DNA from: Bacillota bacterium
Lineage (GTDB): Bacteria > Bacillota > Clostridia > Peptostreptococcales > Natronincolaceae
Length of the DNA stretch: 17,519 nucleotides
Direction: 5' to 3'
Assembly: GCA_023387935.1 (NCBI GenBank)
Contig: JAEWHG010000169.1
Location: forward strand, 1 to 17,519
Shown: piece by piece, positions 5,129-13,642 of the stretch
Position numbering within the stretch: the first letter of the stretch is position 1
Layout: every line of letters begins with the position of its first letter
Program-made: the position numbers and the translations under genes
Notes under the pieces: model-generated
The model's database searches: none
Told to the model about the DNA's origin: nothing
Seen by the model: only the letters and a program-made list of their open reading frames with translations

Positions 5129-8100
5129 CTATTTCCCTACCTTCCATCCATTTTCTATTAACCATTTTTTTGTTTTATTACTCGGGTTAGGAACTCCTTT
5201 ATGGGCATCATGTAATGTTCCATCGTTGTTTAAGGAAGTTCCGTCCTTAAAATGAACATGTGGTTTTTGCCCTGGTACATGAGGTTTATCCACTCTGTCA
5301 ACTTCCTTAGGTGCTTGATCTTTCTCTACTTGCTTTTGTAAGCCACTAGGACTAGCAGGCTCTTTAGTTTTAACATCACTATCTTTCTCAGATTTTTTAT
5401 CTTTACTAGAAGTATTATCATTCGATGTTTTAGAAATCGAGCTTTTTATACCTTCATAAATATATACTATTTTCTCTGCTCCAACTGCTAAGCCTTTCTC
5501 TATTACTGGAGCAGCTTGATACCAAAGGTTGTTTATTTTGTCTATAACATTAGGTCCATAAGTTTGTATCATTGGACCTACTACACCAACAAGAGCTACT
5601 TGATTCTCTGGACCTACTGCACCATTGATAACATTAGGATATCCTGCCCAGCTTGGTTGAGGACTTAACCCCAACGGATCCACATACTTAAGCGGATTGT
5701 TAAGCACATACGGATATGGGTTCATGGTTGTTGGTGTGGTTATAGCTCCACTCCATGGATCTTCTGATATAAATCTTCCTGTCTCTGGCATGTAGTATCT
5801 TGCCTGTGCATACCATAACCCTGCTGATACATCGTATTGATATCCTGTGTAACCATAGGTATTATCTGGTCCCGGCCAGTTTTGATCAAACTTTACAGAT
5901 GGCCTTGGTACTCCAAATTCATCATAATTGTAATGTGCTGATGTCTTTCCATTTTCTCCAACGACCTTTGTTATGCTACCTAGCTCGTCATGGAGATAAT
6001 ATAGTCTTTGTCTCTCTCCTGATAAGTTCATTTCGGACCCATTCGGTATCCAGCCATTGTCATGATCATCTAACATCCAGAAATCCATGCTGATTTGATC
6101 TAAGCCATGGGTATAGCGCTGTACTTGGTAGTGCTCTCCATAGGTCATTAGAACATTGTTATATGCAGAAGTGATATCTACTACATAGTTTAGCTCCATC
6201 TCTCTTCTCTTGTATTGATGATCCCAACCTGGTTTTGGATTTCCATTTTTATCTTTTCCGTAGGCATTTCCATTATTCCCATTGTTTCCGTTGCCATTAT
6301 TTCCATTGTTGCCATTGCCGTTATTTCCATTGTTTCCGTTGCCATTATTTCCATTGTTGCCATTGCCATTATTCCCATTGTTGCCGTTACCATTATTGCC
6401 GTTATTTCCATTCGGCGGCTCTGGTCTATTTTCTCCTCCTGGGTGGTTTAAGTCCACTATTGTCTGTATTCTGTTTCCAAATCCATCGTAGGTATATTCT
6501 GTTTTATCTTTATGTTTGTTTGTTACTTCTATTAGCTGATTTCTTGGATCGAATTCATACTTATTGAATATTTTACCACCACTCTTAACTTCTAACAAGT
6601 TTCCTCTATTATCATATTTATAAGATTTAAAGTTCTCTTCTGAGAATATTTCTGCATTTTCGGCTACATATGCTTCGTAGTCTTCACTATTTCCTGTAAA
6701 AATATAATCTTCGTAGGTGCTTACTAGTCTATTGCCTTTGTTATATTCATAATTTATTGCTTCTTTTATTTCTTCGTCTTTCCATTCTTCTAGACGGACT
6801 CTATTTCCTAATGTGTCGTAGAAGTATTTTCTTGTATCTCTATTATTTTCATTTACTTCTATTAGCTGATTTAGTGCATCGTAGCTGTAATATTTAATTT
6901 CTCTTTCTTCTCCAGCTACGGCATCGTCATCTAAATCTGATTTTGTTTTATTAATAGATAATTTGTTTCCTGCTTTATCGTAGCTGTACAAATATCTATC
7001 TGTAATCTTTCTATCCGGGTCTAACTCCTTAAGCTCTGTAATCTGGTATATTGCATCATATTTGTATTCCGTTCTTGTTCCATTTGGAAGAATACGTTCT
7101 ACTAAATTTCCTACAGCATCATATTTATACTCTGTAGCTTTTCCTAGACCATCTATTACCTCTGTCATTCTACCTAGCTTGTCGTATCCATAATGAACAA
7201 CGCTACCATCTGGGTAGACCATGGACTCCTTTTCTCCTGTAGGGCTCCATGCATACTCTATCACTTGGTTTTTAAAGTCATTCACCTTTAAGATTCTGCC
7301 TAATGGATCTAGTTCTAGCTCTGTTACTCCTAGCCAGTCCTGCATCTGTACTAGTTGTCCTAATGGATTGTATTCATACTCTATTTTCTTTCCATCATCA
7401 AAGGTTATTTTATTTAATAGGTTATTTGGATCATACTCATAAGCTGTATCAAAATTATCCCTATCTCTTACAGAAATTAGATTTCTATTTCCATCGTATT
7501 CATAATAAGTAACCTTCCCTAATGAATCTGTTTCACTTGTTAATAGCCCTCTTTTATCATATTCATATTTGGTTATCTCTTTTATCATTCCTGGTTCTAT
7601 AAAGTCTAATGCTTTAAACTCTCCATATACTAAATCAGTTACGCTCTTATCCTCTGCATAAACACTTCCAGTTACTGTTTCTTTAGAATATCTGCTATCT
7701 AGTATTACTTGATATTCAGAAGAATGCTCCTTATACTCTCCATATACATCTTCAGTTACTGTTAAAACTAGAGCATTCATGGCATCCGCTCTTGTAAAGC
7801 TCGCAACAGTTTCTTCATCTATTCCTCTGTATTGGTGTACCTCTATCAGATTTCCTAGGGCATCATACTTGTACTTTGTACTATGTCCCTTAGCATCGAT
7901 AACTTCTGTTAGATTTCCTATTGCATCATATTTATACTCTGTTACATTACCATTTTCATCTATAACAGCGGTTACATTTCCTCTTGAGTTATATTCAAAT
8001 CGAATTTTATCTCCCTTGGAATTTGTAATGGACTTAACTTGGTTTATATTGTCATAGTCATACGTTGTTACATTTCTTAGAGAATCAATTATCTTCACGA

Positions 8101-11074
8101 CATTATCGTTTCCATCGTATTGCCACTGAGTCGAATTACCTTCAGCATCTATTAGCTTGGTTAAATTGCCATTAGAATCGTATTCATATTTTGTAACGGC
8201 ACCCTTAGGATCCCTTACAGTTTCTACTAACCCTAAATTGTTGTATGTAAATACTGTTTTATATCCCATTACATCCTTAACTGATATAATTCTTCCTGCT
8301 GCATCATAGTCGTATTCTGTTATATCATTAACTGCATTTATTACTTTTCTTATACGACCTACTTCGTCATATTCATATTGTGTTTTATAGTCATTTGCAT
8401 CTATAACTTGAGTCATACGATTTAATACATCATATGCAAAGCTATTACTATATCCTCTAGGATCCGTTGCTTTTATAATATTTCCATTTTTATCGTATTC
8501 AAAGGATGTTGTATATCCTTCTGGGTCTGTTACTGAAATAGCTCTTCCTTGAGAATCGTATTCTATTTCTGTTATACCACCATTAGCATCAATGGACTTA
8601 ATCATATTACCCATTTCATCATATTCCATATAAGTACTGCCATTCAGTGGGTCTATTACTTCGATTAGGTAATCGGAGAAATTATATCGATATTTCGTTG
8701 TATTCCCTTCCTGATCGACTAATCTTTCAAGCTTTCCATTTGCATTGTAATAATAGGAAGCAAAGTTTCCTTCTGCATCTATTACCTTGCTGATCTTTCC
8801 ACTGTCAGTATATTCATAGGTTGTAGCATTTCCTTCTGGATCAACTACTGTTTTTACACGATTTAATTTATCGTAGGTAAACTTTGAAATATTTCCTTCT
8901 GGGTCTGTAATTTCTGTAACATTCCCTTTACTGTCATATCTAAATTCTGTACTACTTCCATCAGGCTGAATGACTCTTTCTGCTAAGCCTTTAGAATTGT
9001 ATCTATATTGAGTAGTTATATTGGTTGGATCACTGCTAGTCAGCAAGTTTCCTTTCCCATCATATGTAAAATTTTGTATTGCTCCGTCTGGCATTTCTAC
9101 AGAAGTTACACGATTATTTCCATCGTAGGTATATCTTGTAATATAGCCCATAGGATCCTTTACTAAAGTCATATTACCTCTATCGTCGTACTCAAAATAA
9201 GTAGTGTTTCCATCTTTATCTGTAAAGGATGTTCTTTCATTTTTATCGTTAAATGTAGCCTTAGTCATACCATCTTCATAAATTACATCTGTAATCCTGT
9301 ATAGATCATCATAATAGTAAATAGTCTTACTACCGTTTCTCTCTGTTAATATAGTTCTTTGATTAGATTCATCATATTCGAAATACATTGTGCTACCATT
9401 GGCTAAAGTTTGCTCAATAACACGGTCTTTATCATCATAAATATTAGTGATACTACCATCTCTTAGAGGACTTATAATTTTAGTAATACGATTATTAGAA
9501 TCATATTGGTACTCTATGCTATGTCCTTCAGGATTCTGATAGTTTACCATCTGGTTCTTTGAGTTATATTGGTATTCTACGAATCTTCCAGTTGAATCTG
9601 AAATCTTCATTATTTTACCATCATTGTTATACTGCAATAGTATATATCCACTATCATTTCTTATTTCCCTCAATAAAAATCCTTCATAAACCAGCTCTGT
9701 TTTGTTTCCATTATTATCTATAATGCTTACTAACTCACCTCTCGGACTAAAGTGATACTGCCACTGATTAGGTTCTGTTAAGGTATAGCTTCTATCTTTA
9801 TTTTTTTTAAGCTTTTTTTCTACTCCTGCTGGCGCTTCGTAGTTACCACTATCTACTTGTTTATAGGTTTCTCTTCGACCGTCATTAAAAATAATTTCTA
9901 CGCTTCCATCACCCATATCTTGTAGCCTATATTCATAATCGTGATGCCAATTCATTCCTAATACGCCATTGTATTGATCCCTGGAATTATAGAATCGACT
10001 AAACGAAATAGGAAAGCTTCCATCAACTCTAATATCCTCATAGCTATATATAAAATTTCCAGTTGCCAAATTTACTGGATCATCACTGAAATATGTTCTG
10101 CCCTTCATTAAATCAACAATACCACATGTTTGTGCTATAGATGGATCAAAATACTCAGATATCTCAGGAACACCTTCATTATCTGGATCTAGAATCAGTA
10201 ATCTATTGCCTATTTCGATTATATATGGCTCTGACAGATGATTTGCTTCAATTATTTTAGTATATTGGTTTTCATCGCCATAGTATGTAGCTGCCATTTC
10301 TGTAAAAACATCGTACGCTCTTACTACAAACTTCAATACTCTAATTGGTCCTAAATCTACAGTTTCCTCTTTTGGTACAAGCACGGGTTCTCCTTCTGGA
10401 CCCATTTCTTCAACAAGGACTATATTCGTCTTTACTGCACTAATCTCATAGATCTTATAGGCATCTTCAAGTCCTACTTCTAACTGCCATATGCCTCCAT
10501 CAACATTTGCACTTCCATAATTACTTCCATCTAGCAAAATTTCTACACTTTTAGTATTTTCTTCTGCACTACCATAAACAATAAATTTATCCGATGTTAA
10601 ATTAGGTGCAATGGCAATGTCTGCTGTAATGCTATTTGAAACAACTACAGTTACCTCTTCATAATACATTTCCCACTTTGGATCAAGAGGTTGTATTCGA
10701 ATAACATAAGCGTCCATTGGAACGATTTGACCACTATCATCTTTCCCATCCCATTCTTCGGAATTTGTTTTATAATTTCCTTCATATACCTTCCCATCAG
10801 CTAATGTTCTTATTGAATTTTCTCTTGTCGTATCGGAAGCAGGATATATTTTTATGGATGCGCTTTGGTCATATTCAAAGTTCCACAAAAGTGTTGTGAT
10901 CTGTCCTATATCCGGATTAAACATAGAGGGTGCAACACTTTTAAACTTTTTCTGAGTTGTCTCCCCCTGTATAGAAAACTTATTTTCACCAAAGGACTGT
11001 ACTGGCAAAGCTATACTAAAAAACATTAATATAACAAGAAATGCCGATAGTTCTTTTTTCCATTTATTAATCAA
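5129..11074 (-). CDS. Secreted Rhs/YD-repeat polymorphic toxin
   Basis: A 1981-residue protein. It has a Sec signal peptide (about 1-29), a FlgD-Ig-like domain (about 70-135), a DUF6531-type entry 'DPVNLATGNFIYSYEDI' (332-348), then some forty YD repeats ('YEYDxxGNxxxV') that should form a hollow beta-cage around the C-terminus. A segment without repeats interrupts the array at about 1078-1166. An Asn/Gly tandem insert (1555-1602) precedes the Rhs core, which ends '..NNPLKYVDPLGL' at 1803. The last 178 residues are the variable region: a hydrophobic stretch (about 1825-1865), a charged linker, and a 51-residue tip with 'KPHVHFKDGT' and 'DGTLHDAHKG', probably a toxin domain of unassigned activity. 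The start is TTG at 11074 with AAAGGGG nine bases upstream. It resembles Bacillus WapA in concept but lacks a visible wall anchor. It follows the SLH gene by 135 bp. Confidence 0.9.
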   Translation of the reverse strand: MINKWKKELSAFLVILMFFSIALPVQSFGENKFSIQGETTQKKFKSVAPSMFNPDIGQITTLLWNFEYDQSASIKIYPASDTTRENSIRTLADGKVYEGNYKTNSEEWDGKDDSGQIVPMDAYVIRIQPLDPKWEMYYEEVTVVVSNSITADIAIAPNLTSDKFIVYGSAEENTKSVEILLDGSNYGSANVDGGIWQLEVGLEDAYKIYEISAVKTNIVLVEEMGPEGEPVLVPKEETVDLGPIRVLKFVVRAYDVFTEMAATYYGDENQYTKIIEANHLSEPYIIEIGNRLLILDPDNEGVPEISEYFDPSIAQTCGIVDLMKGRTYFSDDPVNLATGNFIYSYEDIRVDGSFPISFSRFYNSRDQYNGVLGMNWHHDYEYRLQDMGDGSVEIIFNDGRRETYKQVDSGNYEAPAGVEKKLKKNKDRSYTLTEPNQWQYHFSPRGELVSIIDNNGNKTELVYEGFLLREIRNDSGYILLQYNNDGKIMKISDSTGRFVEYQYNSKNQMVNYQNPEGHSIEYQYDSNNRITKIISPLRDGSITNIYDDKDRVIEQTLANGSTMYFEYDESNQRTILTERNGSKTIYYYDDLYRITDVIYEDGMTKATFNDKNERTSFTDKDGNTTYFEYDDRGNMTLVKDPMGYITRYTYDGNNRVTSVEMPDGAIQNFTYDGKGNLLTSSDPTNITTQYRYNSKGLAERVIQPDGSSTEFRYDSKGNVTEITDPEGNISKFTYDKLNRVKTVVDPEGNATTYEYTDSGKISKVIDAEGNFASYYYNANGKLERLVDQEGNTTKYRYNFSDYLIEVIDPLNGSTYMEYDEMGNMIKSIDANGGITEIEYDSQGRAISVTDPEGYTTSFEYDKNGNIIKATDPRGYSNSFAYDVLNRMTQVIDANDYKTQYEYDEVGRIRKVINAVNDITEYDYDAAGRIISVKDVMGYKTVFTYNNLGLVETVRDPKGAVTKYEYDSNGNLTKLIDAEGNSTQWQYDGNDNVVKIIDSLRNVTTYDYDNINQVKSITNSKGDKIRFEYNSRGNVTAVIDENGNVTEYKYDAIGNLTEVIDAKGHSTKYKYDALGNLIEVHQYRGIDEETVASFTRADAMNALVLTVTEDVYGEYKEHSSEYQVILDSRYSKETVTGSVYAEDKSVTDLVYGEFKALDFIEPGMIKEITKYEYDKRGLLTSETDSLGKVTYYEYDGNRNLISVRDRDNFDTAYEYDPNNLLNKITFDDGKKIEYEYNPLGQLVQMQDWLGVTELELDPLGRILKVNDFKNQVIEYAWSPTGEKESMVYPDGSVVHYGYDKLGRMTEVIDGLGKATEYKYDAVGNLVERILPNGTRTEYKYDAIYQITELKELDPDRKITDRYLYSYDKAGNKLSINKTKSDLDDDAVAGEEREIKYYSYDALNQLIEVNENNRDTRKYFYDTLGNRVRLEEWKDEEIKEAINYEYNKGNRLVSTYEDYIFTGNSEDYEAYVAENAEIFSEENFKSYKYDNRGNLLEVKSGGKIFNKYEFDPRNQLIEVTNKHKDKTEYTYDGFGNRIQTIVDLNHPGGENRPEPPNGNNGNNGNGNNGNNGNGNNGNNGNGNNGNNGNGNNGNNGNGNNGNNGNAYGKDKNGNPKPGWDHQYKRREMELNYVVDITSAYNNVLMTYGEHYQVQRYTHGLDQISMDFWMLDDHDNGWIPNGSEMNLSGERQRLYYLHDELGSITKVVGENGKTSAHYNYDEFGVPRPSVKFDQNWPGPDNTYGYTGYQYDVSAGLWYAQARYYMPETGRFISEDPWSGAITTPTTMNPYPYVLNNPLKYVDPLGLSPQPSWAGYPNVINGAVGPENQVALVGVVGPMIQTYGPNVIDKINNLWYQAAPVIEKGLAVGAEKIVYIYEGIKSSISKTSNDNTSSKDKKSEKDSDVKTKEPASPSGLQKQVEKDQAPKEVDRVDKPHVPGQKPHVHFKDGTSLNNDGTLHDAHKGVPNPSNKTKKWLIENGWKVGK
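6269..6412 (-). repeat. 24-bp coding minisatellite (NGNNGNNG x6) inside the Rhs gene
   Basis: Six consecutive 24-bp units, each encoding Asn-Gly-Asn-Asn-Gly-Asn-Asn-Gly, cover exactly 144 bp. Codons vary between units (AAT/AAC, GGA/GGC/GGG). The unit length is a multiple of three, so gain or loss of units keeps the frame. Confidence 0.95.
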
Positions 11075-11109
11075 ATCCTTATTCCCCTTTCTATTCTCTA
11101 TTTAATCTT

Positions 11110-11170
11110 AATCAGATACATTGCTAAGACTCTTGCTAATTTAACAAGTATCTTAGCAATGTAAATCAGA
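11110..11170. repeat. Palindromic element flanked by 7-bp direct repeats
   Basis: A 13-bp perfect inverted repeat, TACATTGCTAAGA (11117-11129) with TCTTAGCAATGTA (11151-11163), has an inner CTTG/CAAG pair. AATCAGA lies directly outside on each side (11110-11116 and 11164-11170). It occupies the gap between the SLH stop and the Rhs start. There is no T-run on the minus strand, so it is not a normal terminator. It may be an mRNA hairpin that sets Rhs output, or a tiny mobile-element relic. Confidence 0.7.
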
Positions 11171-11209
11171 GTAAAGTAATCCTTTATTGTAATATTACTT
11201 ATGCTATCT

Positions 11210-13186
11210 TTATAAGCTTCCTATAGTTTTTAAATATCTATAAATCATAGTAGCAGCTTCTGCCCTTGTAGCATTGTTTAAAGGTGTTAATTTGTCGTTA
11301 TATCCTTCTATTAATTCCATATTAACTGCTTTTTCCATAGCATCCTTTGCCCAAGAACTAATCTCTTGATTGTCTATATATTGATTTAAAATATTACTAT
11401 TTTCTATAGAATCGAATTTTGTTGGTTCGTTTTCTTTATATAAATTCATTAGTATCATTATCATTTGCTCTCTAGTGATTGGTTCATTTGGATTGAACTT
11501 CCCATTGTATCCTGATACCCAGCCTCTTTCATATGCTGTATTTATTGCATCTGATGCCCAGAAGTTTTCAGGCATATCATCAAAATGATTTTTATATCCT
11601 GTACTTTGACTTTCTCCTTTGTTATCAAACCTTCCACTTTTAGCAAGGATTGATACAAATTCCGCCCTTGTCATTTTTTGATCTGGTTTAAATGTCCCAT
11701 CTGGATAACCATTAATCATATGCTGAGCAGCTATTACATCTATAACTTCATACGCCCAGTGATTTTTCATGTCAGCAAATGTTCTGCTATATCCAGACAA
11801 TAGCACATTTCCATTATCCATAACCTCAGTTTTTAGTACCTTATTTTCTATATCTCTTTCTGCTAACAAAGGAACCAATTCATTTTTTTCCTTAGTATAA
11901 ATTAATATTTTTTCTGAATTATCTTGATATCTGGTGGCTCCATAATTCATAATTAGCTGTATTGGCTTATTAGGCTTATTATCTTCTATTATCTTCCAAG
12001 TATAAACTGGTGATAGTAATTGATAGCCTTCTATATTTTTTGAGCTTCCTTCTTGAATACTTATATAAACATCTTCGTTAAATGTACCTTTTTCAATCTT
12101 TAATGTTAGTACTCCATCATTGGTTGTAATAACAGTATCTTCTTTAGCTTTAACTAAAATATAGTCATCTTTTTTCTCTTCTGTTTTATTATTTCTATCT
12201 TTATCTACTGGAATTGATGGTATTTCTTTAATATCGCTTGCTCTTTTTAAAGCGTCATCAATTGTCTCTATAATAAAAGATTCTCCATCAAACCAAAGCG
12301 CCTTATCTCCTAATATAAATGCCTGTTTAGGTAAGTTTCCACTAGGGGTTTCTATTGGCATATCAATGATCTGATTAACACTATTCAATATTAGCTCGCT
12401 ACCTCGAGTTAATATTAGTGAACCATTTGAAAATGATAAGGTAGTGTGATCCACTTTACCTACGGTAAGCCTAGTGATATTGCTATCACTTGTATCATAC
12501 ATGTAAACCTGCTTTACTCCATTGTATTTGACAGTCCACACTACCTTTCCGTCCGAAACCAATGGGTCTACTTCATCTTCTAATCCAAATGTAACCCTCT
12601 CTTCTACGCCTACGGCTATATCATACATGTATATATTAAAGCGCCCATTACGATGATCCATCCATACTGCAATATTACCATCGAACTCAAGCCCAAATGC
12701 CGTCGCATCATTAGATGAAATTTGCTTTACTGTATCATTTTTAATATCATATAGCATAACAACTCTTTTCCCATTATTATCTTCATTAGTCCACACTACT
12801 TTATTATCAGCAATACGTGGCTCCTGATGTCTTCCCATCCCTTGAGAAATTTTTTCTCTAATGCCTGTAGTCATATCATAAAGATAGATATTGAAATCTT
12901 CTGTTAAGCTTTTTTCTTGCCATACTATGTACTTATCCCAAACATCAGGATATCCTTGAACATTGGCATCATTAGTAACATTCATTTGGCTACCATATAT
13001 TATATTTAATTGATAAATATCCCATTGCCCATTCTTATAACCCATCCATACTATGTTCTCACCTTGAACACGGATAGCACCATCTGGTTTAACACTAAGG
13101 TCTACTCCACTTGCATTAACAAGTGCTGTAAATGCAAATAAAAAACATAATGTAATTAGTACGGTTTTTCTAATTTTTTCTTTCAA
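11210..13186 (-). CDS. Secreted beta-propeller protein with three SLH domains
   Basis: A cell-surface protein; residue numbers count from the chosen TTG start at 13186. That start gives a classic signal peptide, (M)KEKIRKTVLITLCFLFAFTALVNA, preceded by GGGGAG. An in-frame ATG at 13234 is rejected because it abuts the T-run of the riboswitch terminator. Residues about 30-250 hold five TolB-like propeller blades, e.g. 'VWMDHRNGRFNIYMYD', 'VVWTVKYNGVKQVYMYD'. A ZU5-like middle region (about 340-465) follows. Three SLH domains end the protein (about 470-515, 535-584, 603-652) with 'TRAE', 'TREQ' and 'TRAE' signatures, which bind secondary wall polymer and hold the protein at the surface. It is the first gene after the c-di-GMP riboswitch and lies just upstream of the Rhs gene, probably in one transcript. 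The product is about 658 residues. The ligand of the propeller is unknown. Confidence 0.87.
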   Translation of the reverse strand: MKEKIRKTVLITLCFLFAFTALVNASGVDLSVKPDGAIRVQGENIVWMGYKNGQWDIYQLNIIYGSQMNVTNDANVQGYPDVWDKYIVWQEKSLTEDFNIYLYDMTTGIREKISQGMGRHQEPRIADNKVVWTNEDNNGKRVVMLYDIKNDTVKQISSNDATAFGLEFDGNIAVWMDHRNGRFNIYMYDIAVGVEERVTFGLEDEVDPLVSDGKVVWTVKYNGVKQVYMYDTSDSNITRLTVGKVDHTTLSFSNGSLILTRGSELILNSVNQIIDMPIETPSGNLPKQAFILGDKALWFDGESFIIETIDDALKRASDIKEIPSIPVDKDRNNKTEEKKDDYILVKAKEDTVITTNDGVLTLKIEKGTFNEDVYISIQEGSSKNIEGYQLLSPVYTWKIIEDNKPNKPIQLIMNYGATRYQDNSEKILIYTKEKNELVPLLAERDIENKVLKTEVMDNGNVLLSGYSRTFADMKNHWAYEVIDVIAAQHMINGYPDGTFKPDQKMTRAEFVSILAKSGRFDNKGESQSTGYKNHFDDMPENFWASDAINTAYERGWVSGYNGKFNPNEPITREQMIMILMNLYKENEPTKFDSIENSNILNQYIDNQEISSWAKDAMEKAVNMELIEGYNDKLTPLNNATRAEAATMIYRYLKTIGSL

Positions 13187-13234
13187 TTGATTTCTTCTCT
13201 CCCCTCTTAGCATAAAACACCCATTTTTTAGCAT

Positions 13235-13268
13235 AAAAAAACTTCTCTACCAAAAAAGGCACAGAAGT
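13235..13268 (-). terminator. Riboswitch-controlled intrinsic terminator
   Basis: On the minus strand ACTTCTGTGCC (13268-13258) pairs with GGTAGAGAAGT (13251-13241), with one mismatch and one wobble, around a T6 loop. A run of seven T follows. It lies about 20 bases after the aptamer and before the SLH start codon. Its left arm can alternatively pair with TTGCAGAA at the aptamer's 3' edge (13293-13286), the expected antiterminator arrangement. Confidence 0.8.
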
Positions 13269-13285
13269 ATCCTAAAAAATGATCT

Positions 13286-13362
13286 TTCTGCAACCCGGCT
13301 ATCATGACAAATGCTTTAGACCCGTGGCTTTGCGTCCTTACTTTTCAGTAAGTTTGCCCTTA
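13286..13362 (-). promoter_or_regulatory. Cyclic-di-GMP-I (GEMM) riboswitch aptamer
   Basis: Minus-strand reading shows the GEMM-I hallmarks in order: GGGCAAA, a CTTACT-GAAA-AGTAAG hairpin with GNRA tetraloop, the core GGACGCAAAGCCACGGG, TCTAAAG, a second variable stem, then ATAGCCGGGTTGC. GCAA and TTGC at the edges close P1. These are the conserved ligand pocket and tetraloop-receptor elements of the class I c-di-GMP aptamer. Binding would sequester TTGC in P1, free the terminator arm and stop transcription, so an OFF switch is predicted from pairing alone. It controls the SLH gene and probably the Rhs and immunity genes downstream. Confidence 0.93.
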
Positions 13363-13386
13363 AATATATAGCGCTTATTGCAATTG

Positions 13387-13414
13387 AGTATATAATTGCG
13401 CATTTAAGTCTAAA
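13387..13414 (-). promoter_or_regulatory. Candidate promoter of the riboswitch-SLH-Rhs transcript
   Basis: On the minus strand TTTAGA (13414-13409), 16 bases, then TATACT (13392-13387). The predicted start near 13380 leaves about 20 bases before the aptamer. GCAATT-N8-AATTGC (13380-13399) is a perfect inverted repeat centred on the -10 box and could be an operator. The 13187-13642 gap also holds the riboswitch, its terminator and the terminator of the lipoprotein gene. I see no gene in 13415-13584. Confidence 0.45.
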
Positions 13415-13584
13415 TTTTCTGCAAGAAGTACAAAAATCCTTTATATTTCGCTCGACGCAATCCGACTTTATTCGTCATTCATTCCATAAAATCTTGCTAT
13501 AATATTTCATATCTTGATTTTATTAAAATATAATACAAAAATTATGATGATTGTTTTTATAAATTAAATAATCTTATATGCATT

Positions 13585-13622
13585 AAAAAACAAGGGACGG
13601 AAAATAAATTTCCGTCCCTTGT
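13585..13622 (-). terminator. Terminator of the two-component/lipoprotein operon
   Basis: A perfect 14-bp stem, ACAAGGGACGGAAA (13590-13603) with TTTCCGTCCCTTGT (13609-13622), has a 5-base loop. On the minus strand it is followed by TTTTTT (13590-13585). It starts 20 bp after the lipoprotein stop. Confidence 0.9.
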
Positions 13623-13642
13623 AATAATATTATTCTATTCGC

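Noticed and set aside
6215..6567. Several overlapping plus-strand frames through the 6.2-6.6 kb region
   Set aside because: They are complements of the Asn/Gly-coding minisatellite and Rhs core. They encode periodic low-complexity Ile/Pro/Phe/His strings with no ribosome site.
11110..11170. Palindrome as a terminator ending the SLH transcript
   Set aside because: There is no T-run after the stem on the minus strand, so read-through into the Rhs gene is more likely.
13187..13234. ATG at 13234 as start of the SLH protein
   Set aside because: It directly follows the T-run of the riboswitch terminator, leaving no ribosome site, and adds a non-signal-like prefix. The TTG at 13186 gives a normal signal peptide with an upstream GGGGAG.
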